A DNA stretch of 64,000 nucleotides from Methylomagnum ishizawai (GTDB taxonomy: Bacteria; Pseudomonadota; Gammaproteobacteria; Methylococcales; Methylomonadaceae): positions 1 through 64,000 of the forward strand of contig CAMAVM010000009.1 in the NCBI GenBank assembly GCA_945861705.1, in the 5' to 3' direction. A program made the translations under genes and the position numbers. Shown piece after piece: positions 37,133-47,738 of this stretch. The stretch's first letter is position 1. Each line of letters begins with the position of its first letter. The notes under the pieces were generated by a model. That model did no database searches. It was not told the DNA's origin and saw only the letters and a list, made by a program, of their open reading frames with translations.

Positions 37133-37287
37133 TTTTGGTCTTGTCAACAAATCTGCTTGCCTCCTAAGTTTTTCGTTATTCAGCCAATACAATCTCTAAT
37201 TCACACCTATTACTCAATTAGCTATTGCTGGATGGGGTGTTGCTGGTTAAACTCCCACAATCGCCATAAAACAACACAAGGATAACC

Positions 37288-38265
37288 ATGAAAACACCCG
37301 CCCACATAGCGGTAACAGGTGCAGCAGGCAACATTAGCTATTCCTTGCTGTTTAGGCTGGCAGCAGGCGAATTATTAGGTCCTGAGCAACCTATCATCCT
37401 GCATTTGTTGGAAATTACCCCTGCATTGAAAGCTTTGGAAGGTGTCGTTATGGAATTAAGCGATTGCGCTAATCCCTTGCTGCATCGTGTTGAAATAACC
37501 GATGATCCTTATAAGGCCTTTAAAAAAGTCGATTACGCCTTTTTGGTAGGCGCACGTCCAAGAGGCGCAGGTATGGAACGTAATGACTTGCTGACGGTTA
37601 ATGCCGAGATATTTGCTGCACAAGGCAAAGCACTCAATGAAGTGGCAAATAGGAATGTTAAAGTGCTGGTAACAGGCAATCCCGCCAACACCAATGCGCT
37701 TATTGCACTGCGGAATGCACCGGATTTAAAACCGGAAAATTTCTCCGCCATGAGCAGGCTTGACCACAACCGCGCTTTAAGCCAATTGGCGGAAAAATGC
37801 GGTGTACTCACAAAAGATGTCAAAAATGTGATTATCTGGGGCAATCATTCCGCCACCCAATATCCAGATATTCATCATGCTGAAGTCAAAGGTTTGGATG
37901 CGTTATCCTTAGTGGAATACGATTGGTTTGTTAACGACTTCATCCCTAAAGTGCAGCAACGCGGCACGGAAATTATCAACGCCCGTGGACAGTCCAGTGC
38001 CGCATCGGCAGCGAATGCGGCGGTAGACCAAATGCGAAACTGGGCTTTAGGCACAGACGAAGGCCAATGGGTGAGCATGGGCATCCCGTCTGACGGCAGT
38101 TACGGCATTGAACAAGGCTTGGTTTATTCGTTTCCCGTGCTGGTAAAAAACGGTGAAATCTCTGTAGTCAAAGGGCTGGACATCAACGAATTCAGCCTAG
38201 CAAAGATGCAAGTAACGGAAGCTGAATTAAAAGAGGAGCGGGATATTGTTAGGCATTTGCTTTAA
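37288..38265 (+). CDS. mdh: malate dehydrogenase (NAD-type, cytosolic-like family)
   Basis: A 325-residue MDH with the loop [19 protein letters not shown] at residues 9-27, [16 protein letters not shown] (substrate Arg residues), [21 protein letters not shown], and the catalytic His in [11 protein letters not shown]. This belongs to the group of cytosolic/chloroplast-like MDHs common in proteobacteria and actinobacteria. It interconverts malate and oxaloacetate in the TCA cycle and, in serine-cycle organisms, in assimilation. The ribosome site AAGGATAACC precedes the ATG. Confidence 0.96.
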   Translation: MKTPAHIAVTGAAGNISYSLLFRLAAGELLGPEQPIILHLLEITPALKALEGVVMELSDCANPLLHRVEITDDPYKAFKKVDYAFLVGARPRGAGMERNDLLTVNAEIFAAQGKALNEVANRNVKVLVTGNPANTNALIALRNAPDLKPENFSAMSRLDHNRALSQLAEKCGVLTKDVKNVIIWGNHSATQYPDIHHAEVKGLDALSLVEYDWFVNDFIPKVQQRGTEIINARGQSSAASAANAAVDQMRNWALGTDEGQWVSMGIPSDGSYGIEQGLVYSFPVLVKNGEISVVKGLDINEFSLAKMQVTEAELKEERDIVRHLL

Positions 38266-38314
38266 TTAGCACCAGTAAATTGATTTGGATACAAGCCAAT
38301 CAGGCTTAGCCATA

Positions 38315-38641
38315 ATGAAAACAATCAATTACGTAATCGTTATCCTAGGCTTGCTCACCACTTTCAATGCCATTGCAACAACAAACCCGCAATGTGTCGA
38401 TGTCGCCATAGAACAGGCGAAAAGACTGGGTAAATTTCACGGCGTAGATTTAGCAATTGATAGCAAGGTAAAAGAGCTTCCCGCCATTAGCAATCCGGCA
38501 TACAAAAAACAGAAGTTTCAAGTCCTTGAGTTGTGGGGTTCGCAATACAAAGGAAATTACCGAATACGTTTGATTTACTTCCACATCAAAGCAGAATGCC
38601 TATTGATGGGGCAAGAAATTTTGGAGTATGCCAAACCTTAA
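38315..38641 (+). CDS. small secreted protein of unknown function
   Basis: The start is moved to ATG 38315 because a clean signal peptide follows ([21 protein letters not shown], cut expected near residue 21); the frame opens ten codons earlier. The mature part is about 85 residues with two cysteines that could pair. I do not recognise the family. It follows mdh by 49 bases and overlaps the end of acs by four bases in convergent orientation. Confidence 0.6.
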   Translation: MKTINYVIVILGLLTTFNAIATTNPQCVDVAIEQAKRLGKFHGVDLAIDSKVKELPAISNPAYKKQKFQVLELWGSQYKGNYRIRLIYFHIKAECLLMGQEILEYAKP

Positions 38642-40575
38642 TGCGTAGCCCGATTTTTGATTATATCCTCAACCACAGCCGGATCGGCTAGGGTTGAGGT
38701 GTCACCCAGATTATCGAGTTCATTGGCGGCGACTTTACGTAAGATGCGGCGCATAATTTTGCCGGACCGGGTTTTCGGCAAGCCTGTTGCCCATTGGATA
38801 ACATCTGGCGTGGCTATCGCGCCGATTTCATGCCTGACCAGCTTGATTAGCTCTTTCCTCAGTTCTTCACTTGGCGTTACCCCTGCATTTAAGGTGACGT
38901 AAGCATAAATGCCCTGACCTTTGATGTCATGCGGATAGCCTACCACAGCGGCTTCGGCGACGTTCTCGTGCAGCACCAGCGCACTTTCTACTTCTGCCGT
39001 GCCTAACCTGTGGCCTGATACGTTGATGACATCATCCACCCGTCCGGTAATCCAGTAATAACCATCCTCATCGCGCCGTGCGCCATCGCCAGCAAAATAA
39101 TAACCGGGATAAGCCTTAAAATAGGTATCCACAAAACGTTGATGATCGCCGTAAATCGTCCGTGCCTGACCAGGCCAAGGCATTCCGATAACCAAAATCC
39201 CGGTTGCCTCGCCGACCATGATTTTACCCTCGCCGTCCATAATCTCAGGCTGTACACCAAAAAAAGGCAAGGTTGCAGAACCCGGTTTCAACGGGGTTAC
39301 GCCAGGTAAAGGTGTAATCAAAATACCGCCAGTTTCGGTCTGCCACCAAGTGTCCATAATGGGACAGCGACCATCACCAACTACGTGATAGTACCATTCC
39401 CATGCTTCTGGATTGATTGGCTCGCCGACACTGCCGAGAATCCTAAGACTGCTGCGGTCTGTACGGGTGACAAAATCATTGCCTTGCGCCATCAATGCGC
39501 GAATGGCGGTGGGTGCCGTATAGAAAATATTGACTTGATGCTTGTCAATCACCCGCCAGAACCGGTCGGCTTCGGGATAAGTGGGGACTCCCTCGAACAT
39601 CAGGGTAGTTGCACCATTGCATAAGGGGCCGTAGATCATGTAAGAATGCCCAGTAACCCAGCCTATATCGGCGGTACACCAGTAAATATCGCCGTCATGA
39701 TAGTCGAATACGTATTTATGGGTGATTGCCGCAAACAGCAAGTAACCGCCCGTGGTATGCAACACGCCTTTCGGTTTGCCTGTTGAACCGGACGTGTAGA
39801 GGATGAACAAGGGATCTTCAGCATCCATCTCTTCAGGTGGGCAAACATCTGAAGCTGCCGCCATCGCTTCGTGATACCAGATATTTCGTCTTTCATCCCA
39901 AGCTACAGGATTCGCCGTATTTTTAATGACGATAACCTTGTTTACACCTGAGCAATGCGCTATTGCCTGATCGACATTCGCTTTAATGGGGACGACCTTA
40001 CCACCGCGATAACCCTCATCGGCACACACCACCACCTTACAATCGGCATCCAGGATGCGATCTTTCAATGCTTCGGCAGAAAACCCCCCAAATACCACAG
40101 AATGCACAGCGCCTATGCGGGTACACGCTAGCATGACGACTGCCGCTTCGGCAATCATAGGCAAATAAATACACACGCGGTCGCCTTTTTTTACGCCCTG
40201 GTTTTTCAGTACGTTAGCAAATTTGCAGACTTGTTGGTGTAATTCCTTGTAGGTGATTTTCTGGTCATGCTCAGGATTATCCCCTTCCCAGATAATGGCA
40301 ACCTGGTCGCCACGCTGGGCCAAGTGCCGATCCAGGCAGTTAACACTAACATTCAGTTTACCGCCTTCAAACCAGCGGATAAAGCCTTTGGGGTAGTCGT
40401 ATTCCATGACAGTATGCCAAGGTTGACTCCAATCCAGGAACTGCTCAGCCTGTTCTGCCCAGAATTGTTCCGGTTCTTCTATTGAACGGCGATAGAGGGC
40501 TTGGTATTCAGCCTGATTGATGTTCACGGTTGCAGCGATTTCTGGTTTAACGGCATAGAGTTTGGCTTCGGACAT
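38638..40575 (-). CDS. acs: acetyl-CoA synthetase
   Basis: A 645-residue AMP-forming acetyl-CoA synthetase. P-loop [20 protein letters not shown], the acetate pocket [32 protein letters not shown] at the hinge, and the C-terminal [15 protein letters not shown] with the acetylatable Lys are all seen. It activates acetate to acetyl-CoA through acetyl-AMP. The stop overlaps the neighbouring convergent gene by four bases. No regulator or symporter gene is adjacent. Confidence 0.97.
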   Translation of the reverse strand: MSEAKLYAVKPEIAATVNINQAEYQALYRRSIEEPEQFWAEQAEQFLDWSQPWHTVMEYDYPKGFIRWFEGGKLNVSVNCLDRHLAQRGDQVAIIWEGDNPEHDQKITYKELHQQVCKFANVLKNQGVKKGDRVCIYLPMIAEAAVVMLACTRIGAVHSVVFGGFSAEALKDRILDADCKVVVCADEGYRGGKVVPIKANVDQAIAHCSGVNKVIVIKNTANPVAWDERRNIWYHEAMAAASDVCPPEEMDAEDPLFILYTSGSTGKPKGVLHTTGGYLLFAAITHKYVFDYHDGDIYWCTADIGWVTGHSYMIYGPLCNGATTLMFEGVPTYPEADRFWRVIDKHQVNIFYTAPTAIRALMAQGNDFVTRTDRSSLRILGSVGEPINPEAWEWYYHVVGDGRCPIMDTWWQTETGGILITPLPGVTPLKPGSATLPFFGVQPEIMDGEGKIMVGEATGILVIGMPWPGQARTIYGDHQRFVDTYFKAYPGYYFAGDGARRDEDGYYWITGRVDDVINVSGHRLGTAEVESALVLHENVAEAAVVGYPHDIKGQGIYAYVTLNAGVTPSEELRKELIKLVRHEIGAIATPDVIQWATGLPKTRSGKIMRRILRKVAANELDNLGDTSTLADPAVVEDIIKNRATH

Positions 40576-40670
40576 ATAGTTACTCAGTTTTTATCTGTAT
40601 GGTTTTACAAGTTTAACTCTTGATTTGGGCAAATCGGTAATCCATACCATTATCATACACATGGCATATC

Positions 40671-41564
40671 TTATGGATTGATGGCACGGCACAAAGCCAA
40701 AGCATCAGGACACCAATTTGCAATCGCCCAAGCCAACAGTTCATTAACTGTAGCACCATTAAGTTCATCAAGCGGATTTTGCTTAAGCAACACCAGCAAG
40801 TCAAAGAGTGTTTGATTAGGGGCTTTGGTATCGACTGCCGTTGCCAGGGTTTGTTTACTGAGTTTATAGCCGTGGTGATCGACGATAACAGGCACGTGCA
40901 TGTAATCGGGCGTAGGAAAACTCAATAGTTGTTGAAGATAGATTTGCTTAGGCGTTTCTTCGAGTAAATCACAACCGCGCACGACGCGGTTAACGCCTTG
41001 CAGATAATCATCGACTGCAACGGCAAATTGATAAGCGATAATGCCGTCTTTGCGTTTTAAAATGAAGTCGCCATGTTGCTCTGCCAAGTTATGGCTAACT
41101 GTGCCTTGCAATTCGTCATTGAAAGATAAGGTGCAATCGCTAGTTTTGATGCGGATGGCATGAGGCGTATCAGGGGAAATTGATTTATGTCGGCAAATAC
41201 CGGGATAAATACTGTGTTTGGTATTGGGGCTTTCGTCAGGGGGCAAGTGAGCCAATAATTTGCGGCTGCAAATACAACGATAAGTAAGCTGGTTTTGCGC
41301 CAGCTTTGCTAAAAAAGCGGCGTAATCGTCAAGATGTTGGCTTTGGTAGTGAACGCTACTGTCCCAATGCAGACCGAAAGCCTCCAGGGTTTTTAAGATA
41401 GCGGCAACTGAGCCATCTTTATTGCGCGGCAAATCAAGATCATCAATCCTGAGCAGCCATTTACCCTGTCGGGAACGGGCATCAAGATAACTGGCAAGTG
41501 CCGTGAATAAAGAGCCGAGGTGTAGCGACCCTGTAGGTGAGGGGGCAAACCGCTCGGTATAAAT
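40671..41564 (-). CDS. gluQ: glutamyl-Q tRNA(Asp) synthetase, start codon unusual
   Basis: The frame reads IYTERFAPSPTGSLHLGSL, then LASYLDARS and LLRIDDLDLPRNKDG, the N-terminus of GluQRS with the HIGH-like motif SLHLG; it continues with CICSRK and the KMSKS-like KLSKQT. The enzyme attaches glutamate to queuosine-34 of tRNA-Asp. There is no ATG, GTG or TTG between the upstream in-frame stop and TTG 41432, and starting there would delete the HIGH region. I therefore extend to ATT 41564 (about 298 residues, as in E. coli); CTG 41597 or ATA 41600 are alternatives. dksA lies directly upstream, as in E. coli. Confidence 0.85.
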   Translation of the reverse strand: MYTERFAPSPTGSLHLGSLFTALASYLDARSRQGKWLLRIDDLDLPRNKDGSVAAILKTLEAFGLHWDSSVHYQSQHLDDYAAFLAKLAQNQLTYRCICSRKLLAHLPPDESPNTKHSIYPGICRHKSISPDTPHAIRIKTSDCTLSFNDELQGTVSHNLAEQHGDFILKRKDGIIAYQFAVAVDDYLQGVNRVVRGCDLLEETPKQIYLQQLLSFPTPDYMHVPVIVDHHGYKLSKQTLATAVDTKAPNQTLFDLLVLLKQNPLDELNGATVNELLAWAIANWCPDALALCRAINP

Positions 41565-41599
41565 GTCTTGACCGGGCTTAAGTAGAGGTGGGATCAGTA

Positions 41600-42034
41600 T
41601 TAACCCATCTGTTTTTCACGAATTTCATCGAGCGTCTTGCAGTCGATACATAAGGTTGCAGTCGGCCTTGCTTCCAGGCGACGTATGCCTATTTCGATAC
41701 CGCACGACTCACAAAAGCCGTAGCTACCGGATTCAATCTCTTTAAGGGCTTCATCAATTTTTTTGATGAGCTTGCGTTCACGGTCACGCGCCCGCAGTTC
41801 CAGGCTGAATTCTGATTCCTGGGTGGCACGGTCATTCGGATCGGGGAAATTGGCAGCATCATCCTGCATGTGATGGACGGTGCGATCAACCTCCTTCATC
41901 AATTCCACTTTCCAATTGTTAAGGATGGTCTCAAAATGCTTTAATTGAGCATCATCCATGTATTCTTCGCCTTCCTTTTCAACGTAAGGCTTAAAACTGA
42001 AAGGCGACATACCCGCTCTGGGATTATCGGTCAT
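41600..42034 (-). CDS. dksA: RNA polymerase-binding transcription factor DksA
   Basis: A 144-residue DksA. The coiled-coil tip DPNDRATQE holds the two functional aspartates (D65 and D68, equal to D71/D74 of E. coli), and the zinc finger uses C108, C111, C129 and C132. It binds the secondary channel of RNA polymerase and works with ppGpp in the stringent response. AGGAG precedes the ATG. gluQ follows on the same strand, and its frame begins at or near the dksA stop. Confidence 0.97.
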   Translation of the reverse strand: MTDNPRAGMSPFSFKPYVEKEGEEYMDDAQLKHFETILNNWKVELMKEVDRTVHHMQDDAANFPDPNDRATQESEFSLELRARDRERKLIKKIDEALKEIESGSYGFCESCGIEIGIRRLEARPTATLCIDCKTLDEIREKQMG

Positions 42035-42112
42035 TCAAGAACTCCTAAATGGCAAACTAAATAAACCGCGCATTTTTAGCAGAATAGTCAGCAGTTAGCA
42101 AGGATTATTGCT

Positions 42113-43312
42113 ATGATTTTGGACAATAAAACCAAACCTGCCTTTATGACGAGTCTATTAGCAAAACGTACAGCCGATATTGCACCCTTTTATGTTATGG
42201 AGATATTGTGTCGTGCGAAGGAATTGGAAAGCCAGGGGTGCGATATTATCCACATGGAAATCGGCGAACCCGATTTTCCTACCCAGCAAACTATCATAGA
42301 TGCTGGCATCAAACACCTGCAAACGGGTGACATCAAATACACGCCTGCCGCTGGCTTGCCGGAATTACGGGAAAAAATTGCGGCTTTTTATCAAACCCGT
42401 TATGCGGTAACTGTCGATAAGGAACGCATATTCGTAACGCCTGGTGCATCTGGGGCGTTTTTGTTGGCACTGGGTGTCAGCCTCAATCCTGGCGATGAAA
42501 TCTTGATGGCTGACCCTTGTTATCCCTGTAACAGCAATTTTATCAAGTTGTTTGAAGGCAAAGCGACAACCCTGCCTGTCGATGCGACAACGAATTATCA
42601 ATTAACTGCTAAGTTAATCAGGCAACATTGGTCGCCAGCGACAAAAGGTGTGTTGCTTGCCTCGCCATCAAATCCAACAGGCACAGTGGTTGAACTACAA
42701 AAGCTCAAAAAAATGCTTCATGCCGTTAAGCAGTTGGGCGGCTGTTTTTATTCGGATGAGATTTACCACGGTCTAGTTTACGGCAAGAGCGCGCACACTG
42801 CGCTGGAATATGCTGATAATGTTTTTGTTATCAACAGCTTTTCCAAATATTTTGGCATGACGGGCTGGCGAATCGGCTGGTTAATCGTTCCCGATGAATT
42901 TGTGGAAGCCACAGAAATGCTGGCACAAAATATATTTATTGCCACCCCAACGCTGTCGCAATATGCAGCATTGGCGGCTTTTGATATGCTTACCCTTCGT
43001 GAATTGGAAAAAAGGCGAGTCGAATTTTCCGCTAGAAGAGATTATCTTTATGACGCACTAATAAAATTAGGCTTTGAAATTCCCGTCAAACCCGACGGCG
43101 CTTTTTATATTTACGCTAATTGCGCGAAATTTACCGACGACAGCTATCAATTCGCGTTAGAATTTTTAGAAGCAGAAGGCGTTGCCATAACCCCAGGAAA
43201 AGATTTTGGTAGCTATCAAGCCCATCATCATTTGCGCTTTGCCTATACGACCACTATCGAACGCATGGCAGTTGCTATGCAACGATTAGAACACTTTATT
43301 AGCCGGATTTAA
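42113..43312 (+). CDS. class I/II aminotransferase (PLP-dependent)
   Basis: A 399-residue fold-type I aminotransferase. MEIGEPDFPTQ, YTPAAGLPELREKIA, SPSNPTGTV, YSDEIYHGL, and the PLP lysine in SFSKYFGMTGWRIGW are clear. It resembles AspC/AlaA-like enzymes and may act on aspartate, alanine or aromatic acids; the substrate is not decided by sequence. AAGGA lies 8 bases before the ATG at 42113. It is followed 16 bases later by a rhodanese gene, so the two are likely co-transcribed. Confidence 0.93.
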   Translation: MILDNKTKPAFMTSLLAKRTADIAPFYVMEILCRAKELESQGCDIIHMEIGEPDFPTQQTIIDAGIKHLQTGDIKYTPAAGLPELREKIAAFYQTRYAVTVDKERIFVTPGASGAFLLALGVSLNPGDEILMADPCYPCNSNFIKLFEGKATTLPVDATTNYQLTAKLIRQHWSPATKGVLLASPSNPTGTVVELQKLKKMLHAVKQLGGCFYSDEIYHGLVYGKSAHTALEYADNVFVINSFSKYFGMTGWRIGWLIVPDEFVEATEMLAQNIFIATPTLSQYAALAAFDMLTLRELEKRRVEFSARRDYLYDALIKLGFEIPVKPDGAFYIYANCAKFTDDSYQFALEFLEAEGVAITPGKDFGSYQAHHHLRFAYTTTIERMAVAMQRLEHFISRI

Positions 43313-43328
43313 CAAGAAGAGGATAACC

Positions 43329-43652
43329 ATGCCCATTAAACAACTCTCTGCCACCGAATTAAAAACTAAACTTCAGGATAAAGAGCAGTTCTTCCTGCTT
43401 GACGTAAGAGAGCCGAATGAATTTGAGTTTGCCCATATCGACGGCAGTGTTTTGATACCGCTAAACCAAATTCCACAAAGGTTGCAGGAACTTGATATGG
43501 ATCAGGAGGTTGTGCTGATTTGCCATCATGGTATGCGTAGTATGCAAGCCGCCAACTTTCTTACGCAGGTCGGTTTTAAGAATATCAGTAATCTGGTTGG
43601 CGGTATTGATGCGTGGTCGATTGAATGTGATAGTTCGGTGGCGAGATATTAG
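43329..43652 (+). CDS. single-domain rhodanese (GlpE-like)
   Basis: A 107-residue rhodanese domain. LLDVREPNEFEFAHIDGSVLIPLNQI and the active-site loop ICHHGMRSMQAA with Cys65 match single-domain sulfurtransferases. The loop HHGMRS is the form seen in 'rhodanese-related' proteins next to metabolic genes. It would carry persulfide sulfur; the acceptor is unknown. It lies between an aminotransferase and a MOSC gene. Confidence 0.93.
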   Translation: MPIKQLSATELKTKLQDKEQFFLLDVREPNEFEFAHIDGSVLIPLNQIPQRLQELDMDQEVVLICHHGMRSMQAANFLTQVGFKNISNLVGGIDAWSIECDSSVARY

Positions 43653-43695
43653 TTGGATTTACACGTTTGGGTTGAATTCGCTTCTTAACTAAACA

Positions 43696-44196
43696 ATGGC
43701 ATTCGAATCGCTTAATACTTCAGGTAGCATCATCGCCATTTTTGTTGCCCCAACCAGACACGCTGAACAATTAGCTGTTGAATCCGTGCAACTGAAAACA
43801 GGGAAAGGCGTGGTTGGTGACCGATTTTTTGGCTTTAGCCAAAAAATTCCTGGTCGAAATATCACTCTTATCGAGGTAGAAGTGATTGATGGGTTTAATA
43901 GAGCCTATCAACAATCCATCGAACTCAACGCTACCCGACGTAATTTTGTTACGAGGGACATTCGATTGAATGAATTGGTCGGCAAGACCTTCCGCGTAGG
44001 TGATGTGTTATGCAGAGGCATAGAATTGTGTGAGCCCTGCCGTGTGCTGGCACGGCAACTGCCGCAGGACTCATTAACACAAGCACAAATCATCAGGGCT
44101 TTTACAAACAAAGGTGGCTTACGGGCCGATGTGTTATCTGACGGTGTTGTGCGATTGGGCGATTGCTGCGTGGTGGATGATAAGCAATGCCGCTAA
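43696..44196 (+). CDS. MOSC domain protein
   Basis: A 166-residue stand-alone MOSC domain with the characteristic GKGVVGDRFFG, RNITLIEVEVIDGF, TRRNFVTRDIRLNELVGK and the cysteine-bearing LCEPCRVLAR. MOSC domains (as in MoCo sulfurase C-termini and YiiM) bind molybdenum cofactor or carry sulfur. The neighbouring rhodanese could feed it sulfur, which is an inference from position. It is followed by a repeat-rich gap. Confidence 0.9.
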   Translation: MAFESLNTSGSIIAIFVAPTRHAEQLAVESVQLKTGKGVVGDRFFGFSQKIPGRNITLIEVEVIDGFNRAYQQSIELNATRRNFVTRDIRLNELVGKTFRVGDVLCRGIELCEPCRVLARQLPQDSLTQAQIIRAFTNKGGLRADVLSDGVVRLGDCCVVDDKQCR

Positions 44197-44210
44197 AGTT
44201 AAGAAAGTAA

Positions 44211-44371
44211 AATCCCTCTCCTGTTGGATTCCTACATGGACAGATATTTGCTCCTGCAATATCTGCATTCACCACATCCATGTGGATTATGTAGGTTAGT
44301 AGAGCAACCCAGGAGCAGTTGCCGAGAGGATTGGGGTGAGGGGGTTAAAATCAACTGTTTAAATCCCCCTC
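44211..44371. repeat. composite palindromic repeat and probable terminator between MOSC gene and valS
   Basis: CCCTCTCC at the left pairs with GAGAGGATTGGGGTGAGGG to the right, and GCTCCTGC with GAGCAACCCAGGAGC-like sequence, giving a nested palindrome. It ends in GAGGGGGTT (44338-44346) facing AATCCCCCTC (44362-44371), a strong GC-rich stem between two converging genes that may end transcription both ways. The rest of the gap to valS (44372-44492) shows no gene. Confidence 0.6.
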
Positions 44372-44492
44372 ATTCTAACCTTAGCGGCGCAGGTTCCATA
44401 CCTGCTACTGCACTTCCGCCATCCCTGGCAGTCGTCCCCCAAAGGGAGAAGGGACTAAATCGCCTAAATGCCAAGCCAAGTACCGAGCTAAC

Positions 44493-47351
44493 CTACAACG
44501 CCCTGGTTTTCTCGCGCTGCACTTCAAGATTTTTAAGCGATGAGCGCAAATCTGCCAATTTCGCTTTTTCTTTTTCGATAACGTCCGCAGGTGCTTTATC
44601 CACAAAAGCCGGATTGTTCAGCTTGCCTTCGGCTCTGGGCAGTTCGTTGTTAATTTTCTGGATTTCCTTGTCCAATCGCGCTAATTCTGCCGCTTTGTCT
44701 ATCAAACCGGCCATGGGTATCAAAATTTTCAGGTTTCCGGCTAAAGCCATCGCCGATTCCGGTGCTGTCTCACCATTGCCTAAACAAGCAATAGATTCTA
44801 TGCGGCCTAGTTTTTGTAGATAGATTTTATTATTAGTCAAATATTGCTGGTCTTGCTCAGAAACATCCTGCAATAAAACAGGCAGCGGTTTTCCGAGCGC
44901 AATATTCATCTCGCCACGGATACGGCGAACCCCTAAGATAAAATTCATCAGCCAATCCATTTCGGTGACAACATCAGGATCATTTTGAGAGTCATCGACA
45001 CTGGGATAGGGTTGCAACATGATGGTTTCGCCCTGAATACCAGCAAGCGGCGCGACTGTTTGCCAGATTTCTTCCGTAATGTACGGCATGATCGGGTGCG
45101 ACAAGCGCAATAATTTTTCCAACACGGTTAATAAGGTTTTGCGTGTGCCGTGTTGTAAAGCCGCATCGTCAGATTGCAATGAAATTTTGGCTAATTCTAG
45201 ATACCAGTCGCAAAATTCGTTCCAGGTAAAGTCGTAGATTGCTTGTGCCGCCAAGTCAAAACGGTAAGTGTCGATAGATTGGCTAGTCGTCGCAATTACC
45301 TGATTTAAGCGAGTATTGATCCAGCGATCAGGGACAGAAAACTGAAGGCTGAGGACTGAGGACTGATTACTATCTTGGCATCTGTCTTCCGTCAACTGTC
45401 CTCTGTCCTCTGAAACATTCATCAAAACAAAACGTGCCGCATTCCACAGCTTGTTGCAGAAATTGCGGTAGCCTTCCACCCGTCCCATGTCGAACTTAAT
45501 ATCTCGCCCTGTGGAAGCCAGCGAAGCAAACGTGAAACGCAGTGCATCACAACCGTAAGGTGCTATACCGTCGGGGAATTCCTTGCGGGTGCGCTTGTCG
45601 ATTTTCTCCGCCATTTGTGGCTGCATCAATCCGCTGGTGCGTTTCGCCACCAGTTCATCAAGGCTAATGCCGTCGATAATGTCCAATGGATCAAGTACAT
45701 TGCCTTTGGACTTGGACATCTTCTGGCCTTCGGCATCGCGCACCAAGCCATGCACGTAGACGTTCTTGAACGGCACTTGCGGCGTGCCATCTTCATGCTT
45801 CATGAAGTGCATGGTCATCATAATCATCCGCGCCACCCAGAAGAAAATGATGTCGAAACCTGTCACCAACACATCGGTGGGGTGGAAGGTTTTGAGTTCC
45901 GGTGTTTGCTCCGGCCACCCCAAGGTGGAAAATGTCCATAAACCTGATGAAAACCAGGTATCCAATACATCTTCATCCTGACGTAGGGCAGTCTCGGCAG
46001 TTAGCGCATATTTTGTACGCACTTCCGCTTCATCGCGGCCTACGTAGACTTTGCCATTATTATCGTACCAAGCCGGAATGCGGTGCCCCCACCAGAGTTG
46101 CCGCGAGATGCACCAGTCCTTAATATCCCGCATCCATGAGAAATATAGGTTTTCATACTGCTGCGGCACGAACTTGATGTCGCCGTCTTCCACGGCTTTG
46201 ATTGCCGGTTTCGCCAGTTCTTTCGCGTTCACGTACCACTGGTCGGTCAGCCACGGTTCGATGACCACGCCGGAACGGTCGCCGCGCGGCACTTTCAAGG
46301 TATGGGGATCGATTTTTTCCAGCAGCCCCAGGCTTTCAATTTCTGCGACAATTTTCTTACGTGCTTCAAAACGATCTAGTCCAGCATAGGCTTCCGGTGC
46401 TTTTTCACCGTGCGTACTGGCATAACCTTCAAACGTTAATACGGTGAATTCGCTAACAATTTTGGCATCAAGATCCAGTACGTTAATCAGCGGAAGATTG
46501 TGGCGTTTGCCCACCTCGTAATCGTTGAAATCGTGGGCTGGCGTAATCTTGACGCAACCCGTACCGAATTCAGGATCAACGTAATCATCAGCGATAATAG
46601 GGATTTCACGATGGGTAATCGGCAGTAAAATCGTCTTTCCAATCAAATGCTGATAACGATCATCATTAGGATTAACCGCCACCGCCGTATCGCCGAGCAT
46701 GGTTTCTGGACGGGTGGTTGCAACAACAAGATGCCCAGAGCCATCAGCAAGTGGATAACGGAAGTACCACATCGAACCTTTTTCTTCTTCGCTGACTACT
46801 TCCAAATCGGAAATTGCGGTATGCAACTTCGGATCCCAATTGACCAAACGCTTACCGCGATAGATCAGACCGTCGTCGTACAATTGCACGAAGGCTTCCT
46901 GCACCGCTTTGGATAAGCCTTCATCCATCGTGAAACGCTCACGCGTCCAATCCACCGACGAACCCAAACGCCGCAACTGGCGGGTAATCGTGCCACCGGA
47001 TTCTGCTTTCCATTCCCACACCTTTTCCAGAAACTTGTCCCGACCTAAGTCATGGCGGGTTAACCCTTCGCCCGCCAATTGCCGCTCCACCACCATTTGC
47101 GTCGCAATCCCAGCATGGTCCGTACCCACCTGCCATAAGGTATTCCGTCCTTGCATCCGATGGTAACGGATCAGCGCATCCATAATCGTGTTGTTAAAGC
47201 CATGCCCCATGTGCAAACTGCCCGTCACATTGGGCGGCGGAATCATAATGCAGTATGGCTCACCTTGACCTGAAGGCGCGAAATAGCCTTTGGCTTCCCA
47301 ATTTTTGTACAGACGTTGTTCGATGTCGTGCGGTGCGTAAGTTTTTTCCAT
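44493..47351 (-). CDS. valS: valyl-tRNA synthetase
   Basis: The start is placed at ATG 47351 ([22 protein letters not shown]), which matches family N-termini; 47 further upstream codons are open but unlike ValRS. The 952-residue enzyme has the HIGH motif [12 protein letters not shown], the editing domain ([13 protein letters not shown]), the KMSKSKGN motif, and a C-terminal coiled coil ([24 protein letters not shown]). In the loop before DRWINTRLN it carries about 27 extra residues encoded by an inverted heptamer repeat. It charges tRNA-Val. Confidence 0.97.
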   Translation of the reverse strand: MEKTYAPHDIEQRLYKNWEAKGYFAPSGQGEPYCIMIPPPNVTGSLHMGHGFNNTIMDALIRYHRMQGRNTLWQVGTDHAGIATQMVVERQLAGEGLTRHDLGRDKFLEKVWEWKAESGGTITRQLRRLGSSVDWTRERFTMDEGLSKAVQEAFVQLYDDGLIYRGKRLVNWDPKLHTAISDLEVVSEEEKGSMWYFRYPLADGSGHLVVATTRPETMLGDTAVAVNPNDDRYQHLIGKTILLPITHREIPIIADDYVDPEFGTGCVKITPAHDFNDYEVGKRHNLPLINVLDLDAKIVSEFTVLTFEGYASTHGEKAPEAYAGLDRFEARKKIVAEIESLGLLEKIDPHTLKVPRGDRSGVVIEPWLTDQWYVNAKELAKPAIKAVEDGDIKFVPQQYENLYFSWMRDIKDWCISRQLWWGHRIPAWYDNNGKVYVGRDEAEVRTKYALTAETALRQDEDVLDTWFSSGLWTFSTLGWPEQTPELKTFHPTDVLVTGFDIIFFWVARMIMMTMHFMKHEDGTPQVPFKNVYVHGLVRDAEGQKMSKSKGNVLDPLDIIDGISLDELVAKRTSGLMQPQMAEKIDKRTRKEFPDGIAPYGCDALRFTFASLASTGRDIKFDMGRVEGYRNFCNKLWNAARFVLMNVSEDRGQLTEDRCQDSNQSSVLSLQFSVPDRWINTRLNQVIATTSQSIDTYRFDLAAQAIYDFTWNEFCDWYLELAKISLQSDDAALQHGTRKTLLTVLEKLLRLSHPIMPYITEEIWQTVAPLAGIQGETIMLQPYPSVDDSQNDPDVVTEMDWLMNFILGVRRIRGEMNIALGKPLPVLLQDVSEQDQQYLTNNKIYLQKLGRIESIACLGNGETAPESAMALAGNLKILIPMAGLIDKAAELARLDKEIQKINNELPRAEGKLNNPAFVDKAPADVIEKEKAKLADLRSSLKNLEVQREKTRAL
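45331..45413. repeat. heptamer-array palindrome inserted in frame in valS
   Basis: CTGAGGACTGAGGACTGA (45349-45366) faces CTGTCCTCTGTCCTCTGA (45396-45413), both runs of seven-base units, with weaker copies to either side. On the minus strand it is translated as [11 protein letters not shown] and [10 protein letters not shown] between the conserved RFVLMNV and PDRWI of ValRS. The length keeps the frame open. Confidence 0.7.
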
Positions 47352-47738
47352 GTAGCGTGTTGTTGTATTAATATGAAAGTTGAAGCATTTTAACAGACAC
47401 GTCTGAATTGCTTTTGAAATGTTAAAAGATTTTCCTAAGGTTGCAAGCATGATCTGGAAATCAGAATGACATCTGGATGAGCGCGTACACAATCAACAAA
47501 GCCCTAAAACTTGTACAATAGCGTGTTATGGCTAAAAAATTCGATAGTGTTTTAAATCTGTAAAATGATGTACGGCGGAGTGACAAACCTAGGTTTGTCA
47601 CACCAAAATACACGCGACTCACAGGCATGAGGTCGGTCAATTCATTAAAAATACAGGTTTATCCCACTACCATAGATTCAATGTGGCGAAGATGGCAATA
47701 ACTCACTTCGCTATTTAATAAGAAAAACGAGGAATAAG
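47352..47738. other. intergenic region between divergent valS and ppnN with 22-bp palindrome
   Basis: These 387 bases hold no supported gene. A perfect palindrome, GTGACAAACCTAGGTTTGTCAC, lies at 47580-47601, and CGAGGAA ends 4 bases before ppnN. The palindrome could be an operator or a loop-less repeat, and no other structure was recognised. Confidence 0.6.
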
